Notes: generated by a model not told the origin, from the sequence alone. DNA of 64,000 bases from Jejuia sp043557195 (GCA_043557195.1 CP121314.1:3038001-3102000), one strand, 5' to 3'; shown: positions 15,812-25,546, counted from the first letter of the stretch. Program-made: numbers and translations.

Positions 15812-17176
15812 ATGAAGATTCTCGGTTTTATTATTTTATTCATGTCAACTTTGGCATTAAAAGCACAAACGTATAATGTTAAAGATTTTGGAGCTGTTAA
15901 TGATGGCGAAACGCTAAATACTCGTGCAATTCAAAATGCAATTGATGCTTGTAACAAAAATGGAGGAGGTAGAGTAGAACTGTCGGGTGGTGGAAAATAT
16001 ATGACAGGAACTTTATATTTAAAAGATAATGTCACACTTTATGTTGGAAATGGTACGGTTCTATTAGGAAGTCCTAATTATGAAGATTACACTACCGATA
16101 CACACAAAAACATGTACAAAAAAGAACCGCATATGAATCGGTGTTTAATCTTTGCAAAAGACGCAAAATCTATTGCTATTGATGGTTACGGTACAATAGA
16201 TGGTAATGGTTACAAAAGTAATTTTAGCAAAGGTCGTCCTATGTTATTAAGGTTTTTGAATTGTGAAGATATTCATGTAAATAATATTTCATTAATTAAC
16301 CCTGCGGCGTGGACTTCTGCATGGTTATATTGTAATAATATTAGCGTTAGTGGTATTACTATTTTAAGTAGAGTAAATAATAATGGAGATGGTTTAGATT
16401 TTGATGGTTGCACCAATGTTCGCGTTACTAACAGTAATTTCGATAATAGTGATGATAGTATATGTCTTCAAGCTTCACAACCAGATAAACCATGTAAAAA
16501 TGTTACAGTAAGCAATTGTATTTTCAGTACTAAATGGGGAGGTATGCGCATTGGACTGCTGTCTCGAGGAAATATTGAATCGGTTACTGTGACTAATTGT
16601 GTTTTTAGGGATATTCAGGATTCTGGACTTAAAATTCAACAAAATGAAGGTGGTGAAATGAAAAACATGGTATTTAATAACTTGGTTATGGAAAATGTAC
16701 CAAGACCAATTTTTATGACCTTCTGTCAACAACGTGCTTCGGTGGAAACTCCCGAAGGTGAATATGAATCCTTGAATAGGATGCATAATTTTTTATTTAG
16801 TAATATTGTAGTTGATAATTCTAAAGGGGACAAGAATTCAGCATTTTTTATTACGGGCTTTCCAAATCATTATATCGAGGATGTTACAATTAGAGATGTT
16901 CAGTTTGTTGTTTCCGGAGGCGGAACCGAAGAAGATTCAAAAAGGCAAGTAAAAGAGTATACATTAGAGGTGTTAAACGGATGGTGGCCGGAGTTTAGTA
17001 GAGTAGGAACGCTACCTGCTAGCGGGGTTTATGCAAGACATATTGATGGATTAACACTTCAAAATATTAGTATTAAGACAGTTAAAGCAGATGCCAGAAA
17101 AGCAATTGTTTTTGATGATGTGAAGAATGAATCTGTAGGTGCTATTAAAATTAATAACAGAAACTTAGAATTTTAA
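15812..17176 (+). CDS. GH28-like right-handed beta-helix glycoside hydrolase, exported
   Basis: Secreted or periplasmic protein of 454 residues with a signal peptide ending in A-L-K-A-Q. The ATG at 15812 is preferred over a GTG-region start at 15791 because it opens the signal peptide. The polygalacturonase-type entry is YNVKDFGAVNDGETLNTRAI. Catalytic-site motifs are partly present: N-N-G-D-G-L-D-F-D and D-D-S-I-C-L-Q. The usual G-H-G is replaced by G-G-M and the R-I-K position reads L-K-I. It may therefore act on an unusual substrate or by a modified mechanism. It follows the L-sugar operon after a strong hairpin, so expression depends on readthrough or an embedded promoter. GH28 membership is likely; the substrate is unknown. 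Confidence 0.8.
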   Translation: MKILGFIILFMSTLALKAQTYNVKDFGAVNDGETLNTRAIQNAIDACNKNGGGRVELSGGGKYMTGTLYLKDNVTLYVGNGTVLLGSPNYEDYTTDTHKNMYKKEPHMNRCLIFAKDAKSIAIDGYGTIDGNGYKSNFSKGRPMLLRFLNCEDIHVNNISLINPAAWTSAWLYCNNISVSGITILSRVNNNGDGLDFDGCTNVRVTNSNFDNSDDSICLQASQPDKPCKNVTVSNCIFSTKWGGMRIGLLSRGNIESVTVTNCVFRDIQDSGLKIQQNEGGEMKNMVFNNLVMENVPRPIFMTFCQQRASVETPEGEYESLNRMHNFLFSNIVVDNSKGDKNSAFFITGFPNHYIEDVTIRDVQFVVSGGGTEEDSKRQVKEYTLEVLNGWWPEFSRVGTLPASGVYARHIDGLTLQNISIKTVKADARKAIVFDDVKNESVGAIKINNRNLEF

Positions 17177-17189
17177 AATGTAATCTATT

Positions 17190-18731
17190 TTGAAAAAGAG
17201 TTATAAAGGTATTTTTATTCTATTTATTCTCGTTTGCTTTAGCTGTAAATCAGACAAGGTAAAACCTTTAGCAGCGAAAGAGGTTGCTAAAACTGATGGT
17301 AGAATATTAGCTGAAATGCACTGCGCACGTTGTCATGCCTTTCCAGAACCAACAGTCATGCCCAAGCGTTATTGGAAAGAAGTGCTTCCTATTATGGGGT
17401 TTCATTTAGGGAAAGCGCCTAAAGGAAAAACCCTTAGTGATTTTAAAAATAAGGTGTCAAAAAAGCGCTTAGATGAGTCAGGACTATTTCCTTCAGAAGG
17501 TATTATTTCTGATAATGAATGGCAGGCTATTTTAGATTTTTACGACAAAAACTCTCCAGAGAACCTTCCGACTGAGCAAAAGCCTTCGTTTAATTCTGAA
17601 ACTAATGTTTTTCAATATGAAGTTTTACCATGGAAAACTATCGGAGGTGGGCTAACATATATTAATTTCTACAACAATATTTATCAAGTAGGATATAACA
17701 CTGATAAAGGCTCATCATATTATACTAAAATCCATCCATCGGGTACAGAATTAAGAAGCTATCGATTAAAGTATCCTTTAGTAGATGTTGCATACAAAGA
17801 CGGGGCTGAACTTTTGTTAAGTATGGGGCGTATGTTTAATATTGATGAACCTACGGGAAGTATATCCGTGCTTAAGGATAAACCGCAACCGTTTATAGAA
17901 AACTTACAAAGACCTGTAGATTTTATTTTAGAGGATTTTGATAAAGATGGTATTGTGGATATTTTGGTTTCAGAGTTTGGTAAATACCTCGGAGGTATAA
18001 ATATATATACTAATAAAGGAAAGTTTGGAAAAACTAATCTACACCCAAAGTCGGGCGCAATCAATTTCGTTATTAGAGACTTTAATAATGACGGTTTGAA
18101 AGATTTTTATGTGCTCGTTGCTCAAGAAGATGAAAGCATTTATCTTTTTATAAATAAAGGTGATTTACAATTTGAAAAGCATCAATTACTGTCTTTACCA
18201 TCATATTATGGTACAACACATTTTGAGGTACTAGATTTTGATAACGATGGTGATGAAGATATTATTTGTTCTAGTGGTGATAGTGATGATTTTGCTAGCG
18301 CTTTGAAACCTTATCATGGTATTAGGATTTTCGAAAATTTAGGTAACTATAAATACAATCAAGTATGGTTTCATAAACAAGAAGGTGCTTATGGAACAGC
18401 CTGTGCAGATTATGATAATGATGGTGATATTGATATAGCATCAATAGGTTACTATGCATCACTTAAAAATAAAGGCAAAGAATCATTTCTTTATTTTGAA
18501 AATATAAGTACATCTAGTGGTGAGTTGAAATTTAAGGCGTTTTCTCCATTAAAAACGAATGATAATTGTTACATGCTAATAAAATCTAAAGACATTGATA
18601 ATGACGGTGATTTGGATATAATATTAGGTAGTAATGCACGAATTTTCTCAGGCAAAAGAAAAGATTTAATTAATTATAATTGGCAGAAAACCGGAGGGGC
18701 AATAACCATCTTGCGAAATACTACAAAATAA
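17190..18731 (+). CDS. Lipoprotein with c-type heme motif and FG-GAP/VCBS repeats
   Basis: Exported protein of 513 residues. A lipoprotein signal (KGIFILFILVCFSC, Cys19) requires the TTG start at 17190; there is no ATG that would retain it. A single c-type heme motif C45-A-R-C-H49 lies in an N-terminal cytochrome-like domain. A beta-propeller follows with at least five calcium-binding-like motifs of the D-x-D/N-x-D-G type (DFDKDG, DFNNDG, DFDNDG, DYDNDG, DIDNDG), the FG-GAP/VCBS pattern. It lies 13 bp after the GH28 gene and meets the DUF5107 gene tail to tail 2 bp later. The role is unknown; the fold suggests a surface redox or binding protein linked to the polysaccharide locus. Confidence 0.8.
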   Translation: MKKSYKGIFILFILVCFSCKSDKVKPLAAKEVAKTDGRILAEMHCARCHAFPEPTVMPKRYWKEVLPIMGFHLGKAPKGKTLSDFKNKVSKKRLDESGLFPSEGIISDNEWQAILDFYDKNSPENLPTEQKPSFNSETNVFQYEVLPWKTIGGGLTYINFYNNIYQVGYNTDKGSSYYTKIHPSGTELRSYRLKYPLVDVAYKDGAELLLSMGRMFNIDEPTGSISVLKDKPQPFIENLQRPVDFILEDFDKDGIVDILVSEFGKYLGGINIYTNKGKFGKTNLHPKSGAINFVIRDFNNDGLKDFYVLVAQEDESIYLFINKGDLQFEKHQLLSLPSYYGTTHFEVLDFDNDGDEDIICSSGDSDDFASALKPYHGIRIFENLGNYKYNQVWFHKQEGAYGTACADYDNDGDIDIASIGYYASLKNKGKESFLYFENISTSSGELKFKAFSPLKTNDNCYMLIKSKDIDNDGDLDIILGSNARIFSGKRKDLINYNWQKTGGAITILRNTTK

Positions 18732-18733
18732 AT

Positions 18734-21700
18734 TTAACTACGAGATTTCATGATTTTTGCCCAAAGATTATTTTTATATTCTTTTAAAGCCTGACTAAAT
18801 AACTCATCAGCTTTATTTTTATTACCTAATCCCTTATTTCCTAAAGCTTCTAAATAATACGAATGCGAATTTTCTTTTTTGTTTGTTACAGATGCCTCCT
18901 CAACTGCAACTAAAATATTTCCAGTGCCATCTTCTCTCAGTGTTTCTCCTTTTTGTATTAAATCATTAAATAGGGCATTGGCTTTTTCTGATTCACCTAA
19001 CTTTTTATAGGCTTCTGCTTGGAAATATAATAAATCGTACATACGCCTTGTGTTTTTTGAATTCACACTTTTTTGATAGCTCTCCTTAGCTTTTTTAGAG
19101 TTATTCATATCGGAGTAAATCTCACCTTTAAAATAATGAATCATAGCATTCTTTTCGTCATGGGTAGGCTTGCCAACTTCTAAATTTTCGGGATATTCCA
19201 TAGCGGCATCTAGGTGACTAAGTGCTTTAGTATATTGTTTCTTTTCTGATAGACTCAAAGCTTTTAGAATATTAGCATCTACATAATGCCAGTATATTTC
19301 CCTACCGCCTTCCCAGGTTCTAAAGTGATGTTTAGAAAGAAAGTCTAAAGATTTATCATAATCACTGTCAAGATTATAAAGCTGTACTAAAGTTTTAGGA
19401 GCTTGTACATCTTGTTTCACAATTTCTATGTTTTCTTCCAAAATCTTGAGACAAGACCTATAATCCGCATCAGATTCGTCAAAGTATTTTGAAAGTTCTG
19501 CGAACCATAACGGAATATCATTTCTTTGTGAAATAGCTTTGGATATATAATCGATAGCTGATTTTGGGTCTTTATTATGATGGTAAGCACCAAATGCAAG
19601 GTTTCTCCATACCATTGGCGTTGTATTGTCTAATGTCGATGCTTTTTTCCATAGTTTTATGGCTTCATTAGTTCTAAGATCGTATAATAGGTTGCCAAGT
19701 AAATAGTATGATTTAGTGTTTTCAGGCTGTAAGCGAATTGCATTTTTTAGCACATATTCTGTTTCTTCTCTATAAGGGAAGCAATAATCTAATGATAACC
19801 CTTCAGAGGCATTTAATGCATCTTGAGCCTTATCATCATCACCTAATTGAGAATAGCAATATGCCAAATAATAATGAATTAGTGGATTTTTAATTTTCTT
19901 TAGAGAGGAAAGAAGGTTGATAGTATCTTCATATAAGCCAGCATTTGTATAGTTCGTTGCAATTTCTAAATAGTTATTATCTACGTCCTGCATATTTTTA
20001 TTCCATCCTTCCAAAGAAGTTTCTCCATCTAAGAGCCCCTTTTCATATAAAGCAACAAAATTGAGGGGGTCGTACATCAATAATTGGTCAATTAATTCCT
20101 TTGCTTTTTTCTTTTCTCCTATTTTTCGCAATAGAGTACTGTAGAGTACAGAGATTCTACCATCTCTAGTATTTGTCGAATATGCTTCTTTAATATAATC
20201 TAGTGCTTTATTAAAGTTTTCATCTAAACTTTCTAGTTGTGCCAATTGATAATTTCCGGCAGAGAACCACTGATGGTACCAAGTTGCTCTAGCAAAATTT
20301 TTATAAGCTAAATTTGAATTTCCCAAGCCTCTATGAGCAAGCCCTAAATAGTAATATATCTCGCCTTCTTTTGGTTGATAATATTTTATTTTTAATTTCT
20401 CAGCTGCTCCATTCAGGTAGTGTAGTGCTTCAGTATATCTTGTTTGATTTACACGTCTTATACCCATAGCTATATTAGTTCTGTAATCGTCTGGAGAGAG
20501 TTCCAGGGCTTTTAAGTAATAATCGTCAGGATTTTTACCAGGCCTGTTAAACTGTTCTACAAATCTTCCAGTCAAATAGAGGTCTTCTACAGATGCTATC
20601 TCAGAAGGTTTTTTAACGCTTTCCTGTGGTTCAGGAAGTTTAGGTAGTTTAGGTTTGTATGGTGTATATGATACTAATTCTTTTCCATTGGCATCAGCTA
20701 AAGAGATATTTAGTTGATATTCATCCAATGCCTTTTTAGACTTATAAGTAGCTGTAAAAGGACGTTCTGGACTTATAGTTATAATTTCATCAATAATAAC
20801 TTCATTATTATACTTTAGTACATATTTGGCATTATTGAATTTTTGGGTACTATTGAAACCATAAAATATGGTTTTAGGGTTTCTCATTTGCAAAGTAACC
20901 GAAGCATCAATTGTTGCATTTTTCACAACTTCGATGTCTCGAATGGGATACCAATAGTTTTTAGCATCTTTTACAGAATGGGGAAGGCTCCAACTATAAT
21001 CTGGTTGATTATTTGAAAAGGTACCAGTCATCAACTCCACATAGGCTTTACCATCATCTGTTAGTTTTCTACGGGCATTCTGACCTTGCAATCCAGGACC
21101 GAATTGCCATAATTTAGAGGCATTATTCTCATGAGGGTCTCCAACATGAATAGTTCCAGCTTTTGCACCGTAATCGTAACCACCAATAAAACCTTCATTG
21201 ATGTCCCACATAAAAAAGGATACAGGATTAGGATGATTTTTCCACCAAGTTAAATCAACACCTTCAGGATAACTTGTCCTACCGTAATTATCTGTTTCAT
21301 TAGAAAATGGCCATTGTATAAAGCTACTATTATTATGAAAAACGCCTATTTCCTGACTTGGCGGCCAAAATGTTCTAAAATCCTCATTAGCCGTAATTGC
21401 TACATTAGCCCAAAATAAAAATGTTTTAGTTTTGGTGCTAGTATTATTTAATCTGTAGTCTACTTCGATATAAGATTTTCCAGGGTATAGCGTCATTCCC
21501 ACTATTCCTCTTGCTCTAATAGTTTTTTCCGTTTCACCTATCCAAATTGTAGCACTACCATCTTCATTTTTAATTAATCTATAATCGCTAGGTAGCATTG
21601 TAGTCGTTCTATGATGATGTGGAAAACACCATTCAATACCTCCTGATACCCATGCACCAAGTGTACCTATCAAATCTGGTTTAATAACACTATTGGTATG

Positions 21701-22042
21701 AAACATTTCATGACCATTTGTTTTATCTATCGCCGAAAACAAGCGTCCTCCAAAAGCAGGTAGAACTTTTATAATTACGTATTCATTTTCTAAATACAAC
21801 ATCTCATATGTTTCATCTGTAAGTAAACTTCCTAATTTAGTCTGAGATGGATAGGGATAGACTTTACCTTGTGCACCCTGAACACTCCTACCTGTATAAA
21901 ATATTGGGCTTATTTCATCTTTACCCCATTTATAAGTTGGAATAGTTTCTGTGTCTTCGTAGATTTTTACTTGGGTATTTAAATGAACTGTAATTAAATA
22001 AAATAGAATTAGAAGATAATGGAGCTTGGATAATTGTAACAT
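18734..22042 (-). CDS. DUF5107 domain plus TPR-repeat protein
   Basis: Large exported protein of 1102 residues with an N-terminal hydrophobic signal. Residues about 55-380 match the DUF5107 pattern (LPAFGGRLFSAIDKTNGHEMFH, GGIEWCFPHHHR, FWANVAITAN, GGYDYGAKAGTIHVGDPH), a galactose-mutarotase-like beta-sandwich seen in carbohydrate loci. Residues about 490-1090 are tandem TPRs (for example LGLAHRGLGNSNLAYKNF, YYLLGNLLYDLRTNEAIKLW). DUF5107-TPR proteins are frequent in algal-glycan loci of Bacteroidota and are suspected glycoside hydrolases; I cannot assign activity. A minus-strand terminator at 22141-22176 separates it from the SusCD operon, so it probably has its own promoter. Confidence 0.8.
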   Translation of the reverse strand: MLQLSKLHYLLILFYLITVHLNTQVKIYEDTETIPTYKWGKDEISPIFYTGRSVQGAQGKVYPYPSQTKLGSLLTDETYEMLYLENEYVIIKVLPAFGGRLFSAIDKTNGHEMFHTNSVIKPDLIGTLGAWVSGGIEWCFPHHHRTTTMLPSDYRLIKNEDGSATIWIGETEKTIRARGIVGMTLYPGKSYIEVDYRLNNTSTKTKTFLFWANVAITANEDFRTFWPPSQEIGVFHNNSSFIQWPFSNETDNYGRTSYPEGVDLTWWKNHPNPVSFFMWDINEGFIGGYDYGAKAGTIHVGDPHENNASKLWQFGPGLQGQNARRKLTDDGKAYVELMTGTFSNNQPDYSWSLPHSVKDAKNYWYPIRDIEVVKNATIDASVTLQMRNPKTIFYGFNSTQKFNNAKYVLKYNNEVIIDEIITISPERPFTATYKSKKALDEYQLNISLADANGKELVSYTPYKPKLPKLPEPQESVKKPSEIASVEDLYLTGRFVEQFNRPGKNPDDYYLKALELSPDDYRTNIAMGIRRVNQTRYTEALHYLNGAAEKLKIKYYQPKEGEIYYYLGLAHRGLGNSNLAYKNFARATWYHQWFSAGNYQLAQLESLDENFNKALDYIKEAYSTNTRDGRISVLYSTLLRKIGEKKKAKELIDQLLMYDPLNFVALYEKGLLDGETSLEGWNKNMQDVDNNYLEIATNYTNAGLYEDTINLLSSLKKIKNPLIHYYLAYCYSQLGDDDKAQDALNASEGLSLDYCFPYREETEYVLKNAIRLQPENTKSYYLLGNLLYDLRTNEAIKLWKKASTLDNTTPMVWRNLAFGAYHHNKDPKSAIDYISKAISQRNDIPLWFAELSKYFDESDADYRSCLKILEENIEIVKQDVQAPKTLVQLYNLDSDYDKSLDFLSKHHFRTWEGGREIYWHYVDANILKALSLSEKKQYTKALSHLDAAMEYPENLEVGKPTHDEKNAMIHYFKGEIYSDMNNSKKAKESYQKSVNSKNTRRMYDLLYFQAEAYKKLGESEKANALFNDLIQKGETLREDGTGNILVAVEEASVTNKKENSHSYYLEALGNKGLGNKNKADELFSQALKEYKNNLWAKIMKSRS

Positions 22043-22140
22043 GTTACGGTGTTTAGTTGTGCACCATAATAAAAGCGGACGACATGTAATTTAGAGCTTT
22101 TTAAAGATAACGAATTTTATGTAAAATCTAATTACGGTAT

Positions 22141-22176
22141 AAAAAAAAAGAGGCTGTCTAATTAAAGACAACCTCT
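22141..22176 (-). terminator. Terminator of the SusC-SusD-SGBP operon
   Basis: On the minus strand AGAGGTTGTCT (22176 to 22166) pairs with AGACAGCCTCT (22159 to 22149) through a G-U pair, followed by nine U. On the plus strand the same position is a C-A mismatch with no U-run, so the element is directional. It closes the operon 33 bp after the SGBP gene. Confidence 0.85.
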
Positions 22177-22208
22177 AAAGCATAATAAACTAAACTCAAA
22201 CTAATTTA

Positions 22209-23801
22209 CTATGGTCTACTTGTTAATTTGAACAATGTTAAATCATCCATGTAGAATTTTAGCCTTTCTGGGTTGGTGTTAATACCTCTAATCATATAGC
22301 TAACTTCCCCGGCTGCTGCAAATTGTACAATTGCAGAGCTGTAAAACCATTCTCCTACTGGAGAATCTGGTGTAAAGGTAATATTGTCGCCAATACCCCA
22401 GTTCGTTCCAGGTCTCCAATACATTCTTACATTGGCTTCTCCATTCACTGCGCCTAAGTCTTCTATATACACCCAAACGCCCATTTCATATTTAACACCA
22501 CTTTCTACTGTGAAGTTAATGTTAGATCCTGCATCAGCATTACCTATAATCATACCACCATCTGGTCTAAACTCAATGTACATACTCTTATCTCCAGAGT
22601 GGGCTCTGTCAAATGATAAATTCATATCATATTCGCCCCATCTGCCACCCCACCATAGGTAAGGCCAATTATCTTCAGTTGTAGTTTCAAAAGAATAGTC
22701 TATCAAGGATGAGCTTTCTTCAAAAATGTTAGATTTGATAAAGTCTGTTAATAAAGCATCTGTAAAAGCGTCTGAAGCAACCGCATCAAGTGTGGTAAGA
22801 GCACCTGGCGTATATGATACTTTAACTGTATCATCATTGTACATTATTTCATTAGCTAGTTCAATAGTTAAAATAGTTCCTTCGTTAGAATCTACTAAAA
22901 CACTTGCTATTTCTGGTGTAATTGTTGCTCCTCCAGCTGTTTCTATAGTTACAGTAAAGTTATTTCTATTAACTGTAGCAGGATCCATCTCTCTACTAAA
23001 TTCCAGACCTATTTTGGTTTGAGCTTCATATTCAAATACCCTATCTAAAGTTACAGGTTCAGTAGAAGGAATTACTTTCACAAAGTTTTTAATGTAAATT
23101 GTATCAGCGTCGGTAGGTCTTGTTCTAGAAGCTATAAACTGTAAGTCCCAAGTACCTAATTTTGTATATCTCACATCAGTTTCCGCTTCAGGGTCATCAG
23201 CAATAGATGTTTGGGCTGGATTTGCACCAGGCATACTCCAATTGAAGTTTGTAGGAGTTCCAGCACTATTTTGAGAAATACGAACATATTTACTGGCAGT
23301 AATCTCATTTTGTGCATTATCAGATAAATTAAGAGGAGCACCAAGACTTCCATCTTCGTTTATATAATTTATTTGAATGCTCGATGCTACGTCACCCAGA
23401 ACGGTTACTACAATTGTTGTATCCAATTCTTTACTTTGGATAGGTTCAGTACTATCTTCATTTGGATATACGTTTCCTTTGAAAACTTGATTCAGAGTTA
23501 CGTCATAAACACCAGCTTTTGTGAAAAAGCCTTTAACTACATCTTTGCTTGATGTATTACCTGTTTCTCCAGCAATATTAGAAGCATCTGCAGGAAACGT
23601 CCACACCCTACTTTGAACACCTTGAGAGATGTCTCCAAAATCAATGTGTCCACCAATATTAATGGTATTTTCGAAATTCATCTCAGAAGTAACGATTACT
23701 CTGTGATTAGGTTCAACTAAATCGATAGATTCATCTTCATTACACCCAACGAAGAGTAGGGATAAGATGAAAATAAATTTTAAATATTTTATATTTTTCA
23801 T
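22209..23801 (-). CDS. Surface glycan-binding lipoprotein (SusE/F-position SGBP) with PKD-like and C-terminal carbohydrate-binding-like domains
   Basis: Outer-membrane lipoprotein of 530 residues with signal KNIKYLKFIFILSLLFVGC. The ATG at 23801 is chosen over the TTG at 23810. Two PKD-like segments (about 30-130 and 140-240) contain the W-T-F/W-S-M and G-V-Y-D/G-T-W-D-L strands. An Ig-like adhesion domain follows (about 250-350). The C-terminal 170 residues resemble a CBM4/9-type beta-sandwich rich in Trp (ENWPYLWWGGRWGEYD, FYMDDLTLFK), a likely glycan-binding face. It is third in the SusC-SusD unit, 12 bp after SusD, the standard place for an SGBP. The ligand is not readable from sequence; the neighbours suggest a sulfated galactan. 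Confidence 0.85.
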   Translation of the reverse strand: MKNIKYLKFIFILSLLFVGCNEDESIDLVEPNHRVIVTSEMNFENTINIGGHIDFGDISQGVQSRVWTFPADASNIAGETGNTSSKDVVKGFFTKAGVYDVTLNQVFKGNVYPNEDSTEPIQSKELDTTIVVTVLGDVASSIQINYINEDGSLGAPLNLSDNAQNEITASKYVRISQNSAGTPTNFNWSMPGANPAQTSIADDPEAETDVRYTKLGTWDLQFIASRTRPTDADTIYIKNFVKVIPSTEPVTLDRVFEYEAQTKIGLEFSREMDPATVNRNNFTVTIETAGGATITPEIASVLVDSNEGTILTIELANEIMYNDDTVKVSYTPGALTTLDAVASDAFTDALLTDFIKSNIFEESSSLIDYSFETTTEDNWPYLWWGGRWGEYDMNLSFDRAHSGDKSMYIEFRPDGGMIIGNADAGSNINFTVESGVKYEMGVWVYIEDLGAVNGEANVRMYWRPGTNWGIGDNITFTPDSPVGEWFYSSAIVQFAAAGEVSYMIRGINTNPERLKFYMDDLTLFKLTSRP

Positions 23802-23813
23802 GACATGCAATTT

Positions 23814-25541
23814 TTAATTATTTAAATTTCCGTTTGTCTGCACTTCCGAGTTAGGAATAGGGAAATAGTTGTGCTGTACAGGATTATAGTTTTCAGCTGC
23901 AACAAAAAAGTCTGGTCTTATTCTTTCAACAATGAATAATGGAGCTTCTCCGCCACCGCTTGTATTTAGGTTAGCCTGTCTCCAAGCTTCATCGGCACGT
24001 AATTCATTAAATACTTCTTGAACAATACCCCAGCGCACTAAATCTTTCCATCTGTGACCTTCGAAACAAAGTTCAACAGCACGCTCTACACGCTGTAGAT
24101 GCGTAAGTACCGTTTCTTTGCTTGGAGTTACCATGGGATGATCACCATGTACTTGCTTACTAACATGCAATTGAGGGAACATACCACCATTCATGTCCAT
24201 ATATTGTTGAAGTGTATATACTCCAGCACGACTTCTTACCATATCAATGTACTCTATAGCGGTCGTAAAATCATTATTAGCATTTAAAACAGCTTCGGCA
24301 TACATAAGTAGAACATCTGCATATCTTATGTGTCTAAAGTTAATTCCTGATCTGCTAAGCGCAGGTTCAGCTTCTAAATGATACCAATTGGAATGTTTTT
24401 TAACGTAAGCACTTTGACCAAATCCCCAACCCCTAGGTTCACCTTGAGGTAATTGATAGTATAAACCTTCAAAATTTCTAGGTACAATAGTTGAATTCAT
24501 TCTTCTGGACTCCGCATTCCCATCGTTAATAGGATTATCAGGGTCTACTTCATCATACACTAGCATTTCATGCAAGTTGTAAGAAGGTAATACCGTATTG
24601 AACGCGCCAAAATTTAATTGCCCAACAGCTGTAGCCATTGCTGTAGCTTCTGCACCAGATTCAAAAGCATTATCATCTACGGCAGCCCCAGGAACACCAG
24701 GAGCAATTTCAGAGGAATAATTTACTTCAAAAATTGACTCTTCATTAAACTCATTAGTATGCCAAAAATTATCCTCGATATTTCTTGTAAGGGAGTAAAC
24801 ACCTGAGTCAATCACTTCCTTGAATAATGAAGCCGCTTGACTCCAGTTTTCATCATATAAATGTACCTTACCTAAAAGACTAGTTGCAGCTCCCCAAGTA
24901 GCTCGTCCAACATTTTTTGTGTCCCAAGATTGAGGTAAATTGTTCATTGCAAATGTTAAATCTGGAATAATGATTCTCGAAGTAACTTCTTCCTTGCTTG
25001 AAAAAGGTTTTTCAAATTCGTCCGCAGTATTAGCAACCTTCTCATGAATCATTCCACCGCCATATGTATGGGCTAATTGAAAATAAAAGAAGGCTCTTAA
25101 AAAGCGTGCTTGTCCTTCAATTTCTGCTTTTGCATTACCTGTAAATACAGCGTCATCTGCGTCTTGAATAAACTGGATAACTTGATTTGCTCTAAATATA
25201 CCAACGTATAATTGGTCCCATTTATCCGTAACGTGATAAATCCCATCGTTAAATGTTAAATTTCTAAATGCATTTGGTCGGTACCACGATTCAGTACCAG
25301 CAATGTCTCCTAACACAAACTCGTATTGTAGTTCGCCACCACTTACACTTTGAAATTGAAGTGCACCGTAAGCTGCAATTAATGCAGCATTAAACTGTCT
25401 TTCACTCTGCCAAAACGTATCTGGTGTAATAGCGTTTGGATTGGGTTCGTCTAAAAATGCACCTTCACTACAACTTGCAAAGAGCATTACCGCTAATAAA
25501 CTTAGCTTTAAAATGTTGTTTTTTATTGTTCTCATAGTCAT
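23814..25541 (-). CDS. susD: SusD/RagB-family starch-binding-like lipoprotein
   Basis: Outer-membrane surface lipoprotein of 575 residues, the lid of the SusC transporter. Signal KNNILKLSLLAVMLFASC is followed by LDEPNPNAITPDTFWQSERQFNAAL, the typical SusD opening. TPR-like helices (ARFLRAFFYFQLAHTYGG) and the C-terminal RADVLLMYAEAVLNANND, ERAVELCFEGHRWKDLVRWG and HNYFPIPNSEVQTN blocks are all present. It lies 5 bp after SusC and 12 bp before the SGBP. It binds oligosaccharides and delivers them to SusC. Sequence alone does not give specificity. Confidence 0.95.
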   Translation of the reverse strand: MTMRTIKNNILKLSLLAVMLFASCSEGAFLDEPNPNAITPDTFWQSERQFNAALIAAYGALQFQSVSGGELQYEFVLGDIAGTESWYRPNAFRNLTFNDGIYHVTDKWDQLYVGIFRANQVIQFIQDADDAVFTGNAKAEIEGQARFLRAFFYFQLAHTYGGGMIHEKVANTADEFEKPFSSKEEVTSRIIIPDLTFAMNNLPQSWDTKNVGRATWGAATSLLGKVHLYDENWSQAASLFKEVIDSGVYSLTRNIEDNFWHTNEFNEESIFEVNYSSEIAPGVPGAAVDDNAFESGAEATAMATAVGQLNFGAFNTVLPSYNLHEMLVYDEVDPDNPINDGNAESRRMNSTIVPRNFEGLYYQLPQGEPRGWGFGQSAYVKKHSNWYHLEAEPALSRSGINFRHIRYADVLLMYAEAVLNANNDFTTAIEYIDMVRSRAGVYTLQQYMDMNGGMFPQLHVSKQVHGDHPMVTPSKETVLTHLQRVERAVELCFEGHRWKDLVRWGIVQEVFNELRADEAWRQANLNTSGGGEAPLFIVERIRPDFFVAAENYNPVQHNYFPIPNSEVQTNGNLNN

Positions 25542-25546
25542 TTTTT

